From assembly GCA_032690845.1 (NCBI GenBank), contig CM064433.1, positions 37,198,658 to 37,262,657 on the forward strand: a stretch of DNA of 64,000 nt, read 5' to 3'. This document shows, piece after piece, positions 1 through 12,171 of the stretch. This DNA comes from Eleusine coracana subsp. coracana (lineage: Eukaryota; Streptophyta; Magnoliopsida; Poales; Poaceae). Position numbers and translations under genes: made by a program. How positions within the stretch are numbered: the first letter of the stretch is position 1; every line of letters begins with the position of its first letter. Below the pieces are notes generated by a model. The model made no database searches. It was not told the origin of the DNA and saw nothing but the letters and a program-made list of their open reading frames with translations.

Positions 1-403
1 CATAAGGGTGACTTTTCCATATCAAAGGCTGAGGGCTCCACAGCCGCTTTGTTTAAAAACAAATTTTGCATGACTCAAATTTATATGTTCATTGATATGA
101 GTTTATAAAATCGGTTCTTACTATGTGGATTATTTATGCTGCAAGTAAGCATATGGATTAACTATTTTCTTGAGCAACACAAGTCCACACAATAAAGTAC
201 ACATTCTGTAATTATTTTACTCAAGAAATTCAGCAACAGCATATATATGAACATATAAACATGTACTTGTGTGCATAACTAAAAAAATGCAATTGTTTTT
301 CTGGCAGTGATTTACCTTTATGTCTGGTATCGCATTACAAAATTTGCTTCTGGCCTTCTTTGATTGACTTGATTCTGAAATTGTTCAACCAAAAACATTT
401 CAG

Positions 404-1291
404 CGTAAAGATCAAGTCGCACGTCTAATGAATGATCTTGAAGTACAAGGATTTTTTGACATCGATGATTCTCATATCAATTGGGTATGTTTTCACATAA
501 GCTAGATGTGCCCTTTATGTTACACTTGTGCACATATTAATTTGATCGATTGGTTATATAGGAGAATAAACACTTCACAGAGCTTGTTGATGAATTCAGA
601 AATGAAGTTTTCGCAGACCATTGTCTTCCCAGACATTATGTCATCCAAGGAATCATTGTAAGCTATTTCCATGTCCAAATGTGTTGTGTTTGAAATAATT
701 AATAGTAACAGGGTCAAATTGCTTGTAATGCAGGATTACAGAATAATGTCACTATCAAAGGGCAAGAGTCAGCGTTCCTTTGAAAAGGTGACTGGATCTT
801 TAATAAGACTTCTATTACTGTTAATGTAGTTCATAACTTGGCCTAATCAACTATTGGTCTACTTATTTTGAAGTCAAAGCATGCACACACAAAAATTATT
901 TGGGTAATCATATTTTAAAGCAGAGTTTGAAAGAGGACTCTTTAGTGGACTAATATCACAAGTACATATATGGGCCACATGACCCACTAATATTTGAGCT
1001 AGGGGACACAAAGCGTAAATTATGGCCTTAAGTTTATTATAACGTATTTTGGTTTATTTCTTTTAGGTCGTTGGTGAAGCATGTGACAGACTAACTGGAT
1101 ATCTTCCACAGGTGCTGAAATGTTGATTGTTCTTTTTGGAAAATTGTATAGTTCAATAATAATGTGTAGAAGAACCTATTGCAACATAGTTTTGCATCAA
1201 AATAATGCATCATTACATGTTTCAGTTTTGGAGAGATACACGCCACTACAGGCATGACTTCTATGACAGTATTCGAGAACCCTTAGAAAAG
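404..1291 (+). CDS. Five internal exons of an unidentified spliced plant gene (partial)
   Basis: Five short open segments are each bounded by AG...GT: 404-484, 562-657, 734-787, 1067-1111 and 1226-1291. Every one is a multiple of three, so all joins are phase 0, and together they give 114 codons without a stop. Readable pieces include NDLEVQGFFDIDDSHINW, DHCLPRHYVIQGII, VVGEACDRLTGYLPQ and FWRDTRHYRHDF. The composition is that of a soluble, charged protein; I see no signal peptide, membrane segment or catalytic motif. I do not recognise the family. Exons upstream of base 1 are outside the window, and I could not find a convincing next exon before the repeats begin near 1.9 kb. That the exons are real rests on five consistent splice pairs and codon-like sequence; the function is unknown. 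Confidence 0.65.
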
Positions 1292-3250
1292 GTCAGTATT
1301 TTCTTTGCCTGAACTGTGGTGGATGACCTGTGTATTAGATAGATAGATAATACATACAGTTTACAGAGCCAAGATTAAAAGGGCTGGCAAGCTCCAAATA
1401 TTAAATATGAACCCCAGAAGGCTGCAGATTTCAGATCTCACAAAAGAATCATATTACTCATCATAAATATTGGAGATCATGTAATGCAGGTCACTAACTA
1501 TATTCTAACTAAGTTCAATCCTCGTGCTGTGAAAGGACTAGCTCTGATAGATTTTTGAGTAATTATTACATGATAGAGGCTATAATGCATCTGAGTTTTT
1601 GCTATATTAGTATTTATCCAACTTCATTTTAGATTTGATTTATTCAAGTTGCACTAGCGATAGCTCTGAGTTGGTTGTAAAATTTGCTTTAATCATGGTA
1701 GTAATACCTTTCTACCATGACGATATTGTTGAACTGTCCTGAAAATGCATTGTATTGTTGCTATGGAGGGTGAAAAGTATGTCATTATATTGTTTACCAT
1801 CCAAAATCTATTGCCTAGTGTTCAGTATCAAGCCTGGTGTTGACAGGTCCATTATTTTCTATATTGTTTAGTGTTCAGTATCAAGTCAGTAGATACTGGA
1901 TAAGGATCTGGTACTTCTAGTTGGTGCTCAAAGAGACATTGTTCATCTACAAGTGTCTCTACTCCAATGTCTCGTCTCATGTCTGCCCGTAGCCTCACCT
2001 TTATCTTGTTGTGAACATTGTTCAATGACAACCCATTAGATTCCTGATTATAGTGCCTCTTTTCAAATGAAGCAAGATTCCACTCATATTACTGTCGAAA
2101 GCAGCCCACTGGCCTTCCAACTTCTGTTAAGGATGTTGATGATGCCACTACAGCTGTAGTTGACATTCTTGCTGTTTACTTGTTTTCATATTCTTTTACA
2201 TTTATCTAGCTCCTAAACTTGGTAGGCACCTCGTATATACTTGTCAGATCACTGACCATGGCATCTTTCTTGGCTTTGAGTCATTTTGTTTTTGGGATCA
2301 TTATAAAAAGCATTTATTTGAGCATTTAAGCTTTGTGATCTCCACAGTTGGTATTTCAGCTACTGATCATAATTGCTTATTCACAAATCTTCCCATGGCA
2401 GAACAAAAGGTCCTAGTACATCACTACCCCCTCTCATATCAGGAGCAAACATGAGTGGCTGAAGTATAGCAATTATAAATCAATCACCTGTAACTACAAA
2501 ACAAACGACCCAACCTCCTAAAACTCACTCAAGCCACTCAGCACCATCTAGCTCAAGAAGCCTCTTCGCTCCGGCTAGACACCACAACTTGTACAAATGA
2601 TCATTATTAGGGTTGATCTTTCGTGTGTTCCAGGAAGAAGCGTCTTCATGTACAGTTCATAATATCTGGTCCTTGTCATTGTTTGATACATTAGTGAGAT
2701 CGAGGTCACCACCTGGCCAGCAACAGTATATTGACCTCCTTGATTGTTTGGTTCTCACTGGATGTATTAATAGAAACTTTATTATGGATGGTCAACTGAA
2801 TCTTCAGCCCAAAAATGATATCCCTTATGAAGACTATTTCTGGTCCTCATTTTGGTGGCAGTGAATGCATTGGCATCATATTTTCCCATCATTTCTCATG
2901 CTATTCACATTTTGCATGTGAGATATTCATCTCCGAAATACGTGAGTCGAGACAAGATGCGGGACTTTCCACGCTAAGTTCTTCCAATCTCTGTTCCCTC
3001 CAAAATATTTAAAAAAGGAACACAATACATGTATATTGTAGAGAACTATGTTGACACATAATCATAGGAAACAAAGACCTTCCAAACTGTGCTTTTCAAA
3101 ACAGGTGGGAGCTGATAGATTTTTATGTAGTGAAAGCTCATGTTTGTTGGCTAAGGTGGCTCATGGAAGAATTTGGTGCTTCAGTTCCTGTGTAACCGTG
3201 TTGAAACGTTTGTCTGACTGGTATGATCAGCATTGCTCTAGGTGACATTA
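1292..3250. other. Intron or intergenic DNA, no supported gene
   Basis: This stretch is mostly AT-rich with stops in all frames. One open segment at 2613-2864 (+) ends with SRSPPGQQQYIDLLDCLVLTG then YEDYFWSSFWWQ. It could be a stray or terminal exon of the upstream gene, but it has no clear acceptor and no family I recognise. Around 2050-2170 a short piece could encode PTGLPTSVKDVDDATTAV before a stop, possibly a decayed retroelement. Nothing here is firm. Confidence 0.3.
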
Positions 3251-3594
3251 GGCTACTCCCAATGGGAGTTTCATTTTCATTAAATGAGATGCCACATAAG
3301 CAAATCTGGTGACAAGGCAAGAAATTTAAGAAGAGAGAGATGGAAAGAGTTTGATCTAGATGAAACTGGGTATACATGATTTCATAAAATTGAGACACCA
3401 TGAAACTAGCATTGGAGAGAAGTAATTTCATTTCATTCTTTAGATAACCAATAAAACTATATAGAAGTAAGTGACATGAAACACCAAAATGAAACTCTGC
3501 ATTGGAGGGGTGGTTTTATTCATGGTTTCAAACCACTAAAGATGACATGGCACTCTTGGAAACATCAAAATGAAACTATCCATTGGGATTAGCC
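3251..3594. mobile_element. Tourist-like (PIF/Harbinger) MITE, copy A
   Basis: 344 bp with terminal inverted repeats GGCTACTCCCAATGG and CCATTGGGATTAGCC, flanked by TTA (3248-3250) and TTA (3595-3597). A 3-bp TTA/TAA duplication is the signature of Tourist/PIF-Harbinger elements. The interior is AT-rich and non-coding. A second copy of the same family and the same length lies in inverse orientation at 24962-25305. Confidence 0.9.
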
Positions 3595-3597
3595 TTA

Positions 3598-4759
3598 GAT
3601 GTCCACCACTGAGTATTTGGGGCACATCGTCCATTAAAAGTTTGTGTTGCTTATCTACAATGAAATTGATGAGTGACAAGGATATTAATAGAGTATATAG
3701 TATATATATACAAAACATAGAGTTTTTTTTTTTATCGCTGTTGCCTCCTTTTTATCTCCATAGATTAACGGTTTGGCCTTATCATACAAGTTAAGTCAAA
3801 TTACTTTAAAAATTTGGATTCGGAATCTAAAATTTCATTTGAGTATCTGATAATTGATTAGTTGTGATATTATATTGGAAATGAAATTGAAAAATATATT
3901 CTAAATTGGTGTTATCTGTTTCAAATGCGTAGTTTTGGTTATTGGCAAAATTCAGATTAAGTTCTATATGCACTAAGTTCAAACCATTTCTCATTGCATA
4001 CCATATTTGTGAACTATGCGAAGAACAGTATGATCTGTCTGAGTTTGTCTTGCAAAAGATTTTCTTGTTAATTTTGTGAATCTTATATGCCTATTTGGCT
4101 CCATTTTTATGGGGTATCATATTTGTAAACCAACACCTGCCACCTTTTGTGAGTAGTGGTGGTATATAGTCAGCTTGACCACACACTTGCATGAGTGGAA
4201 CTTGGTGGCAAAACTAGTACATAGAAAATAGTTTGATTTTTTTCATATGATTTCTGCACTCCTCACTTGATTTGGTAATGAAAAGTTACTTTTTTCCCCA
4301 GATCTTCGTTTAGAGTGAAGGTCGTTGGTGTCACCCAACCAAGTTCTGGACCAGCTGTTCATAAAATCTGGAGGTGTCATGGCATTTGTTCGTCAAGTTA
4401 GGAGGTGGTGCATTTATTAGAAAAAAAAAGTTATGAGGTGGAGCAAAGTTGTGAAGTATCTTCCATTTCAAAGGATCGGAGCAGTTTGTAGCTTATGTAG
4501 TGCGATATCACCTACTTGGTGCAGCATCAGCAATGGCCAGAGACATTTTGAAGCCTCAGGCGAGCATTTTGAGATTACGTATGTGCATTGCGTTATTGCA
4601 CCTGACCCTTTGTGCAGGTTTTCGCGTGTAAACTCAAGCTTTTGCATTTTTCTTTCTTCTTGATTATCTTGATCAACAATGAAAAATAGTAAAATGTGTG
4701 TTCCGCGCTACTATTTTCTGGGCGCTGGCATCCTCTTTCACAGACCAGCAGCCCGTGCC
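3598..4759. other. Intergenic DNA with one short coding-like stretch
   Basis: Mostly AT-rich and non-coding. At about 4462-4590 (+) one frame reads SEQFVAYVVRYHLLGAASA then MARDILKPQASIL. It looks codon-like but is preceded by an in-frame TGA and has no clean acceptor. It could be a decayed exon of the gene that starts the window. No family assigned. Confidence 0.3.
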
Positions 4760-6960
4760 ACCATCAGTGCCGGTGGCTGGGCCTGGTTTTCATGCCAGGT
4801 CCTGACTGATGCTGGCCATGAGGTTCTGACTGATGCTGGCCATGAGGTTCTGGACCAACAACCAACCAAAGAATTTTACGCGAGGTGGTGCATGATTTTC
4901 CCATACGGAACTTGTAGTATTCACAGCCTGCCCCGTTCGAGACCACAAACTTGTAGATGGTCGAATAGATGAGTCTGCGGGCTTTATCTTACATGGACAC
5001 CTCACAACATTTGGGTTATCATTCAGTGTAACATCAGCTAACAAGTCAGACAACTTGGAGAACTCTTCACTGGCTATTGTTGTGAGGCGTGGCTTGGCGG
5101 AGTTCTAAGTTCATCACGTCGCGCATCGAGGCTTCTGAGCGTCGTGTGTGTGAATAGAGCGTTGGCAGTGCATCAGTGAGGGGTTCGATAGCAAGCCAAC
5201 AGTCATGCCAAAAAGTAGTGGCATGACCATCCTCGACTTCAATCGTAGTAAGCAGTCTGTAGTCTGGAAGGAGGCGTCGCAGTGAGGCCCAGTGTGTGCT
5301 GGCTATAGCTGTTTCTAAGGCTCCAAGAGGACCACCGAACTCAGTCTCAAGCCAGCCTGACCAAGTGGAATCCGTCAAGACATGGGCATGATGGAGGAGC
5401 ATCAGGAGCAAGCAAGTGTTCTATAGGCTAAGGTCACGGACACCAAGGCTGCCATCCTTCTTGGGGAGGCAAACCCGATCCCAACTGACGAGGCATTGAG
5501 CACCGGAGATAGACTCTTCTGCAGCCCAAAGGAAGGCACGTCGTAGAGTGTCGAGGGCATCGACTACGCCTTGTGCAGGGGCAGCGCACCCATAACATAA
5601 ACCGAGAGGCTGTCAAGGACGGTGTTCATCAAGATCAGTCAGCCATGATGATTAAGCAGGCTTGCCCACCATCCAGATAGGTAATGGTCTGCGCTCACGA
5701 TGATTGGGGCGAATGCAGAGAGCTTAAGCTCTTTGTATTGACATAGAGCTCAACATCATCATCTGGAACATGTATGGCCACCAGTGTGCTTTTAGAATAG
5801 TTGACGCTTAGTCCGGTGGTACGCGAGAAGCTCTGGAGGTGTTCCTTTAGTCCCAACACAGCCGGTTCACGCTAGTACAATACTACCCTACAGTGACACT
5901 GGGGCTTTTTTTCAATGGCGGTGGACTAAAAAACCACCACTAGGAAGTCTAGAAGTGACATCATAAAAAAAAACCATCACTGGAAATGGATACTAGTGGT
6001 GATGGATGCTAATGTCAGCAAAAACTGCCACTAGAAATGATCTAAAATGTTAGTAGCGGTGCTAGAGATGATTGATGACATCATCGGCCCCACCACTAGA
6101 AACTAACATGCTCATTTTTTTGTTGTTTTAATTTGTTCCTAGTGGCAGTGGAAAAGCATCGCCATTGGGATTTTTGCCATTCCGATGGCAGGGACTCAGT
6201 AGCGGGGCTCATACCTGCCACTGTAGTCCCTTTTACACTGCCACTACAAGTGGCTTTTGTACTAGTGTCATCAGCATGCACCACAATCAGTGTATCATCA
6301 GCATATTGCAACACTCTGCATGGATGGTCTGTTGCAAGAGGGTGGCATAGGACTGGGTCTTTTGCGAGCAGCTGCTGCAATACATCGGCCACTAGGATGA
6401 ACAAATATGGAGACAAGGGGTCGACTTGGCGGAGCTCCTTCCGGCATGAAATCCATCTTCTAGGTATACCATTAAGCAAAACGACATTTCTTGGAGTAAG
6501 ATCCACTCACACCACTTGTCAGGGAAGCCATGCACCCTCAAAACTGTCAACAGGCTACCCCAACTAACACTATAGCATACACAAAGTTTTAGCAACAGGT
6601 TCAGTAGCAGACACAAAGTTCTCCGAGATGGACCGTCCCTTCATGAATCCAGTTTGATCTCTATCAATCAGTTTGGACACTTGTATCTGCAGGCGTGAGG
6701 TGAGAATTTTTCCTGCAACTTTGATGGGGCAACCTTGCAATTTTTCCTGCACTCGGTTCAATAAGGGGGGGTGGATCCACCTTGGGTAAGTTGCTGTACA
6801 TTTCAGATACATTGAAATCCCAGACCTCCTCCACCGAAGCTCCCAACTGAGCTGAGAAGTGGTCATCCAGAATTTTTGCTTTGTCTGCATGTCTTGTGTA
6901 GCATACACCATAAACCGAGTGCTTTCATCTCGCTCACGTACAGCCCTGAATTTCCCCCTT
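4760..6960 (-). pseudogene. L1-type non-LTR retrotransposon (LINE) fragment, minus strand
   Basis: Read on the minus strand from 6960 downwards, broken frames give the usual order of plant LINE ORF2. First comes a linker ending FMVYATQD. Then come reverse-transcriptase blocks DQTGFMKGRSISENFV, DPLSPYLFILVADVLQ and the active-site box YADDTLIV. The C-terminal zf-RVT region reads APPRVKFFGWLLVQ. Frameshifts and stops separate the blocks, so it is inactive. The APE endonuclease and 5' part are missing (5' truncation is normal for LINEs). A CACTA-type MITE at 5870-6267 interrupts it between the RT core and the C-terminal half. Confidence 0.85.
5870..6267. mobile_element. CACTA-type MITE inserted in the LINE
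   Basis: 398 bp with ends CGCTAGTACAA...TTGTACTAGTG, i.e. a CACTAGTACAA terminal inverted repeat with one end mutated. It is flanked by the direct repeat TCA (5867-5869 and 6268-6270), the 3-bp duplication expected for CACTA elements. The interior is full of short inverted GTGGCAGT/CCACTA motifs typical of CACTA subterminal regions and has no coding capacity. Removing it restores continuity of the LINE reverse transcriptase. Confidence 0.85.
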
Positions 6961-7009
6961 TGCTTCCAGTATGCTGCACGTTATTCGCTGCGACGCCTGT
7001 GCGTCTCCG

Positions 7010-7172
7010 ACTGAACTAGCCAGTGGCCCGTGCCGCATTGGCGATGGCTAAACATGGTTTGGCGGCACAGTGATTGATCTTTCCGTGCCGCATTATTGGC
7101 GATGGCTAGACATGGTATGGAGGCACAATGATTATCTTTCCGTGCTGCAAAATGGTTTGGAGGCAGTGAGGG
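7010..7172. repeat. ~60-bp tandem repeat, about 2.5 copies
   Basis: Two near-identical ~60-bp units starting GTGCCGCATT(ATT)GGCGATGGCTA and ending GATTATCTTTCC, then a partial third unit. The array lies just outside the 5' end of the LINE fragment and is non-coding. Confidence 0.7.
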
Positions 7173-7232
7173 AGGGAGGAGGGAACAAAAAGGATGCGCA
7201 TTGAGCTCCTCCACGCATAGGTATTTTTTGTA

Positions 7233-7811
7233 GATTTTTTTGGGGAAATTATCTGAAACACACTAACAAACTGTGTCTTTGTCCTGAGCACACTAACAAA
7301 AATCGAATTTAGTTATAACACACTATGATTATGAAAAAATTGGTCTGTGGCACATTATAACTATTTAACAATTATTTTTAACTTTTCTATCTTAATGTAT
7401 AAAACATATTAGAGTTTGAATCTTGGCACAAATATAGCATTCTCTATCATAAAAAAATAGAGCTAGATTTTCTTTAATTCATTATGTTGTTTGCTAATTG
7501 TTTTAATATTTAATTTAGAAAGCAAACCATACAAACAATAAAAAAAATATAGTTTTATTTTTTTATGATAGAGAATGCAGCAATGTATATTTGTGTCAAG
7601 TTTTAAATTCTAACATATTTATATATTGGTTTCTAAAACAAATATATTTATATATTGACATAGAAAAGTTAAAAATAATTATTAAATAGTCATAGTGTAT
7701 CACAGACAAATTTTTCTACAATCGTAGTATGTTACAGCTAAATTCAATTTTGTTGATGTGCTCAGAACGAAACCATAATTTATTAGTGTGTTGCAGACAA
7801 TTTCCTCAATT
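7233..7811. mobile_element. Long-armed foldback element (Mutator-like MITE candidate)
   Basis: The two halves are inverted copies over roughly 250 bp each: GGGGAAATTATCTG...AACACACTA on the left matches the reverse complement of the right end. Shared inner blocks include TTTTTAACTTTTCTAT and GCATTCTCTATCATAAAAAAA. Nine bases TTTTTTGTA occur on both sides (7224-7232 and 7812-7820), a length typical of Mutator-like elements, although a T-rich site is weak evidence. No coding capacity. Transcribed, it would form a long imperfect hairpin. Confidence 0.7.
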
Positions 7812-7820
7812 TTTTTTGTA

Positions 7821-8439
7821 TCCGTTTGGCTGCTCTGGCAAGGACATCGTCGTTTCAGAATGCTCCGACAGCCTTGGCCGAGCTCCACTTCGACCAGGCC
7901 ATGGCATCGTCACAACGTGAGGAGGGGACAGGCATGACCCGACGCTGAGGACTAGGCGCACGCCTAGATGCAGCCCTCGTCCGTGGCCGGCTCTGGGTAC
8001 TTCGACGCCACTATGCGCTGTTCTTCCACGGTCGCGCACTTGTCGCCGACGCCATGGTCTCCAACCGTTCGCAACATGGCAGCTGACAAGTGGGCCTCAG
8101 AGACTCAGCTAAAACCGCTCAAAATACCGTCGAAGGAGGAAACTTGCGACAGACCCAAGAGTTTGGAGAGTCTGGTTACCCGGTTTTATAATTCAAGGAA
8201 TAATCTAATAACTAAAGAATTGGAGGAGGTAAATAAGACTTCTTCCTTGTTATTATGATAATATAAACGTGGTATATATTATTTTTACATGATTCAGAAA
8301 CTTCATAATTTCGTTCATTCATGGTTAAAAAAAACACTTAATCATACTCACTACAACTTTGTAACATTGCTTGTAATTCTTTAATAAAATTTAATCTATT
8401 TCAAATTTTAATATATTAAAACACATGTGTTCTCTCACA
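7821..8439. other. Intergenic DNA without a supported gene
   Basis: A GC-richer block (7830-8160) followed by AT-rich DNA. Overlapping open frames on both strands (for example 7968-8258 +) lack recognisable motifs and are probably chance ORFs or a scrap of captured genic sequence. Nothing firm. Confidence 0.3.
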
Positions 8440-9866
8440 AAATAACCAATCAAATCTTGCCAAAAGAGAATACCAACCGTTAGTTTGATCCCATCAGGTC
8501 TTTGCGTCTAGATCCTTCTAGTATTGTTGAATCATGTAATATTACAATCAGGTCCTCTCACCTCCTCTCTCTATCCCCACTCCATGGTTCTCTGCAACTA
8601 AAAATAGAGAAAACAAATCGCAAAATAACCAATCCATGTCAGCAACAAAAACAAATTTGCAAAATAACCAATCCGCATCAGCAACCAAACTTTACACCGT
8701 TTGATCCTGCCAAAAGCGAACACATACCGTCAGATTGCTCCATCCGATCTTTGCGTCTAGATCCTTCTGGTATTGTCGAATCGTGCAATATTGCAATCAG
8801 GTCCTCCCACCTCTGCTTACCAGGAAAAAAGATTGTTTCCTAATGATGTAGTGTGGTAGACTTGGAGAAGATAGCTATAGGAGGGTGGATTTGTTTTACC
8901 TCATTGTAATTCGGGGAAAGAGAAGAGCTTTACTTCAATTAGGGACCGGGCTAAGTCTTGGATCAATCTGAAAATAAATGAGCATGGACGATGGAGGTGG
9001 ATTAGTGAGAGGACCATTGCTTGTTTTTCTTTTCTGTAAAGAAGAGGCAGGATAACAGGGGATTGGGTGATGCTGATGCTGTGGTAGAGAAGAACAGGAA
9101 TTGATTCGAACAGATAGAGGAGAGCTTTGTGGTCACCTCTGTAACCCATGATGCCTGCCTGGACGCAGCCCCGTTTAGGCATTTCGTCAAACAGTCATGG
9201 CACGCAGCGCAGGGCGCCATGGGTGGTGTTGAAGGCTACTCCAGAATGTATTTGCTGCCCGACGAGGTGCAGCTTTTCGAAATTATTCTTCGTAGCCTAC
9301 AGATTGTTTGTGCGCTGCTGCCTGGAGGTGGCCACCCTACCATGCACTGCTGCCTGGTAGTGCGCCGCTAGGAGTTAGCCATTCGCAAGTGAAGAAGCGT
9401 CGATACGGACAAGCACGGTGCTGGAGCCGTATCATCCGCGATGCCTGCCTTGCCTCCCTAGCTAGCTGCATCTAGGCAGCTCCCCATGGTTCTAGACTAA
9501 GTCCGTGGGCGCGGAGGCGGCTAAGCAAGCTCAATGGGTGGGGGCGGGCAGCTGGATGTGCTCGACGGGGCATGGAAACGACGCCAGGAGCAGGTGCCAC
9601 ACCGAGGTTGAGCATGGAAGAACGGAGAAGACGGCGGCAGGGCAGCGGATTGCGCCGCGGAGGCTAAATGCGGGGAGTTCGTTTGTCATCGAGGATGAAA
9701 CGGAGAGGATCGACTCACGGAGGAGACGAAGATGAGGTGGGAGGACCTAGTTGCAAGGCTTCATGATTCAATTCTTCTAGAAGGACCCATACGAAAATGT
9801 TAGATGAAGCAATCCGACGGTAGATATTGTTTGCTAGACTGATCAAATGGCTAAAAATCTATTATG
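8440..9866. mobile_element. Pack-MULE-like element with ~115-bp inverted ends
   Basis: The block at about 8470-8575 (ACCGTTAGTTTGATCC... TCAGGTCCTCTCACC) is matched in inverse orientation at about 9735-9840 (GGTGGGAGGACCTAG...ATCCGACGGTAGAT). The left end is duplicated in tandem: 8690-8812 repeats it about 247 bp downstream, and that copy is the closer match to the right end. Between the ends the sequence switches to GC-rich DNA (9130-9730) that looks genic but has no intact or recognised frame. Long inverted ends around a GC-rich insert is the Pack-MULE layout. No clear 9-bp target duplication could be fixed. Confidence 0.55.
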
Positions 9867-12171
9867 GTGTGTTTGTTTTACTGGATTGGACTGGATTGGT
9901 TTGGATGGGGCAATCCAGTTTAATGTTTGTTTCACCGTCAGCTTCAATAGGTCAGTGCACAGAAGAGAACTAGAATTGTCGCGCGGCGTTGCCACACGTA
10001 CTTATCACTTATACTGTGTCTGATCCTATTTTGAAAAATTTACTTAGAAAACAATACGCATACTATGTAATTATTAGGTTGTGTATAGTTGATATGACAT
10101 ATAATTGGTGTGTTTACTACTACCGCATTAACATATTTAGGCCATCTTGTAAAATAAAATATTTTACGGTTACAATCTATTTCTGAATCGACCTACAATA
10201 GATGTGATAAAATATGTGTAAAATAAGAGTTATCGGTTAGTAACCTCTTAATTTTTGATATATCTATTTAGTTGGATAAATAACAGAAATCTAATTAAAC
10301 TACATGAAATATTTATGTTGAATTGCATGTATTTTTAATACATAGGTCAATGCATTTTTCAAGTTCAATTAGTTATTATTCATCTATGAAATAAAATCAA
10401 GATAAACAGTAAATTTGACTTTGCTTAAAACCAAATTATTAAATTAGTTATTATTCATATATAAAATAAAATAAAGATAAAAAGTTAAATCAGTAATTAT
10501 TCATCTATTTACAAAAGAATAAATAAAAGCGTGCATGCATGTGCACTCATAAGCCAAAGAACTTGTGAATTGAAATCTCATCATCTTACATATGGGTTGC
10601 AATTTGCAATCATATTCTAATTAGGGCACTTCACGGTATTTTTACAAGATGTGGGTAGTAATAAAACGATCATGTGTAAAAATTTATAGTATCTATAACT
10701 ATTATCAATGTGAAAGGAATAGATACGGGCTAGATTAATATTCATATAAACAATGCCAGTGAATATGGGTCATCAATACTGATTTGAAAATAAAAGAAAT
10801 TTAAAGTATGGACATAAAATAGAACCAACAAAAAATTTAAAATTTTAGTATCTAATATATTATCTGAAAAAACAATAATTTCATATATTGGTTATAGAGA
10901 ACAGGGATTAGATCAACTCATTTTGATATTATTATATTTCTAACAATACTACCTGATATATTTGTATATAAATTATTATTTTTTAAATGACATATTGAAG
11001 ATATTTACATCAGTGGAGAAGTTTTTACTTTTAAATACCAAGCTGAGTCATGTTAGAAGGTGCTGGAGCAAATTTATTATTTCATGAGGATCCAGATATA
11101 AGATTGTAGAGGGAATGGTGGAAGGACCGGAACCCAAATTATGGTTCAGAAAGGATTTAGATGTAAAGTTACAGAAGAAGGTGGAAGGACCGGGTCGTAA
11201 ATAAGTTTATTAACTGTTTCTAGAAGGGGCTAGATGTAAGAGTGTGGTGGACACATCTAACGCTCTGCATAACTCAGAGAATAGATCGAACGGCTGAAAA
11301 TATTTTGATAATATGGAGTGATTGTTTTACAAGAAAATACACGTGTTTTAGATATATAAAAATATACCTTTGAGATGCTGGATGGGCATATCCGGCAAAA
11401 TTGGCCGGATGGCTCTATCTGTGTTGGCCTTGACAGTAGTTGACTTTCACGTGAGTGGCTGCAGTTCACTCCGGTAATCCAATTGAAGAATCCACGTGTG
11501 GTGGGAGAGAGAGGAAAGTGTGTTGGGAGAGAGAGAAAAGTGAAGCTGACATGTGAGCCTTGGTAGCAAGAAGCTTAAGTTCCAAACTTTGCATAGAATT
11601 TGAAATTAGTAGAAAATTTATTAGATTTCAAAAAAATAAAAACACCTTTTTTTAACTTTGTATAGTTATATTTTACATGATAAAATTATGTGCCCCAATA
11701 GAGTAACAACTATAATTTTTATTTTTTTATAATAATTATAGTTCATTAATTCATACATAAATCTTTCTATGTTCGTAACTTATGAAAGAGTTTTTACTGT
11801 AGCATGACGAGATATGCCCGCCATATTATAAAGTGATAAGCATATCTTTCTTGTCATCCATATGCATGCATACAAACAATAACTTGGATCATCTAATCCA
11901 TCTTTCATCCAAGCAATCAAATAAAAAATTAGATGATCCAGTTAAGCCAACCAAACATCTAACTTGGATCATCCAATCCTTGAAGACATGGATGATCCTA
12001 TCCCATCCAATCTCGACGGTGAAACAAACACACCGACATAGAGAAGCTCTTTTGCAACAGAACACACACATTTTAATATATTAAGATTTGTCAAACACTT
12101 TGATGTGATTGCTATTGGCATCATTTTGTGCACCCTTTTATATGTCAACAACTTCCTATTTAGAGTATAAA
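9867..12171. other. AT-rich intergenic DNA with decayed terminal repeats
   Basis: No gene. GGTGTGTTTGTTT at 9866 and its inverse AAACAAACACACC ending at 12034 could be the ends of an old DNA transposon, but no target duplication is visible. A block at 11080-11290 with repeated GGTGGAAGGACCGG and a GATCGAACGGCTG motif resembles another Mutator-like terminal region. Short frames such as 11833-12084 look like chance. Confidence 0.35.

Noticed and set aside
4679..4972. Plus-strand ORF of 97 codons
   Set aside because: It is antisense to the zf-RVT part of the minus-strand LINE and contains a short tandem repeat; a shadow frame.
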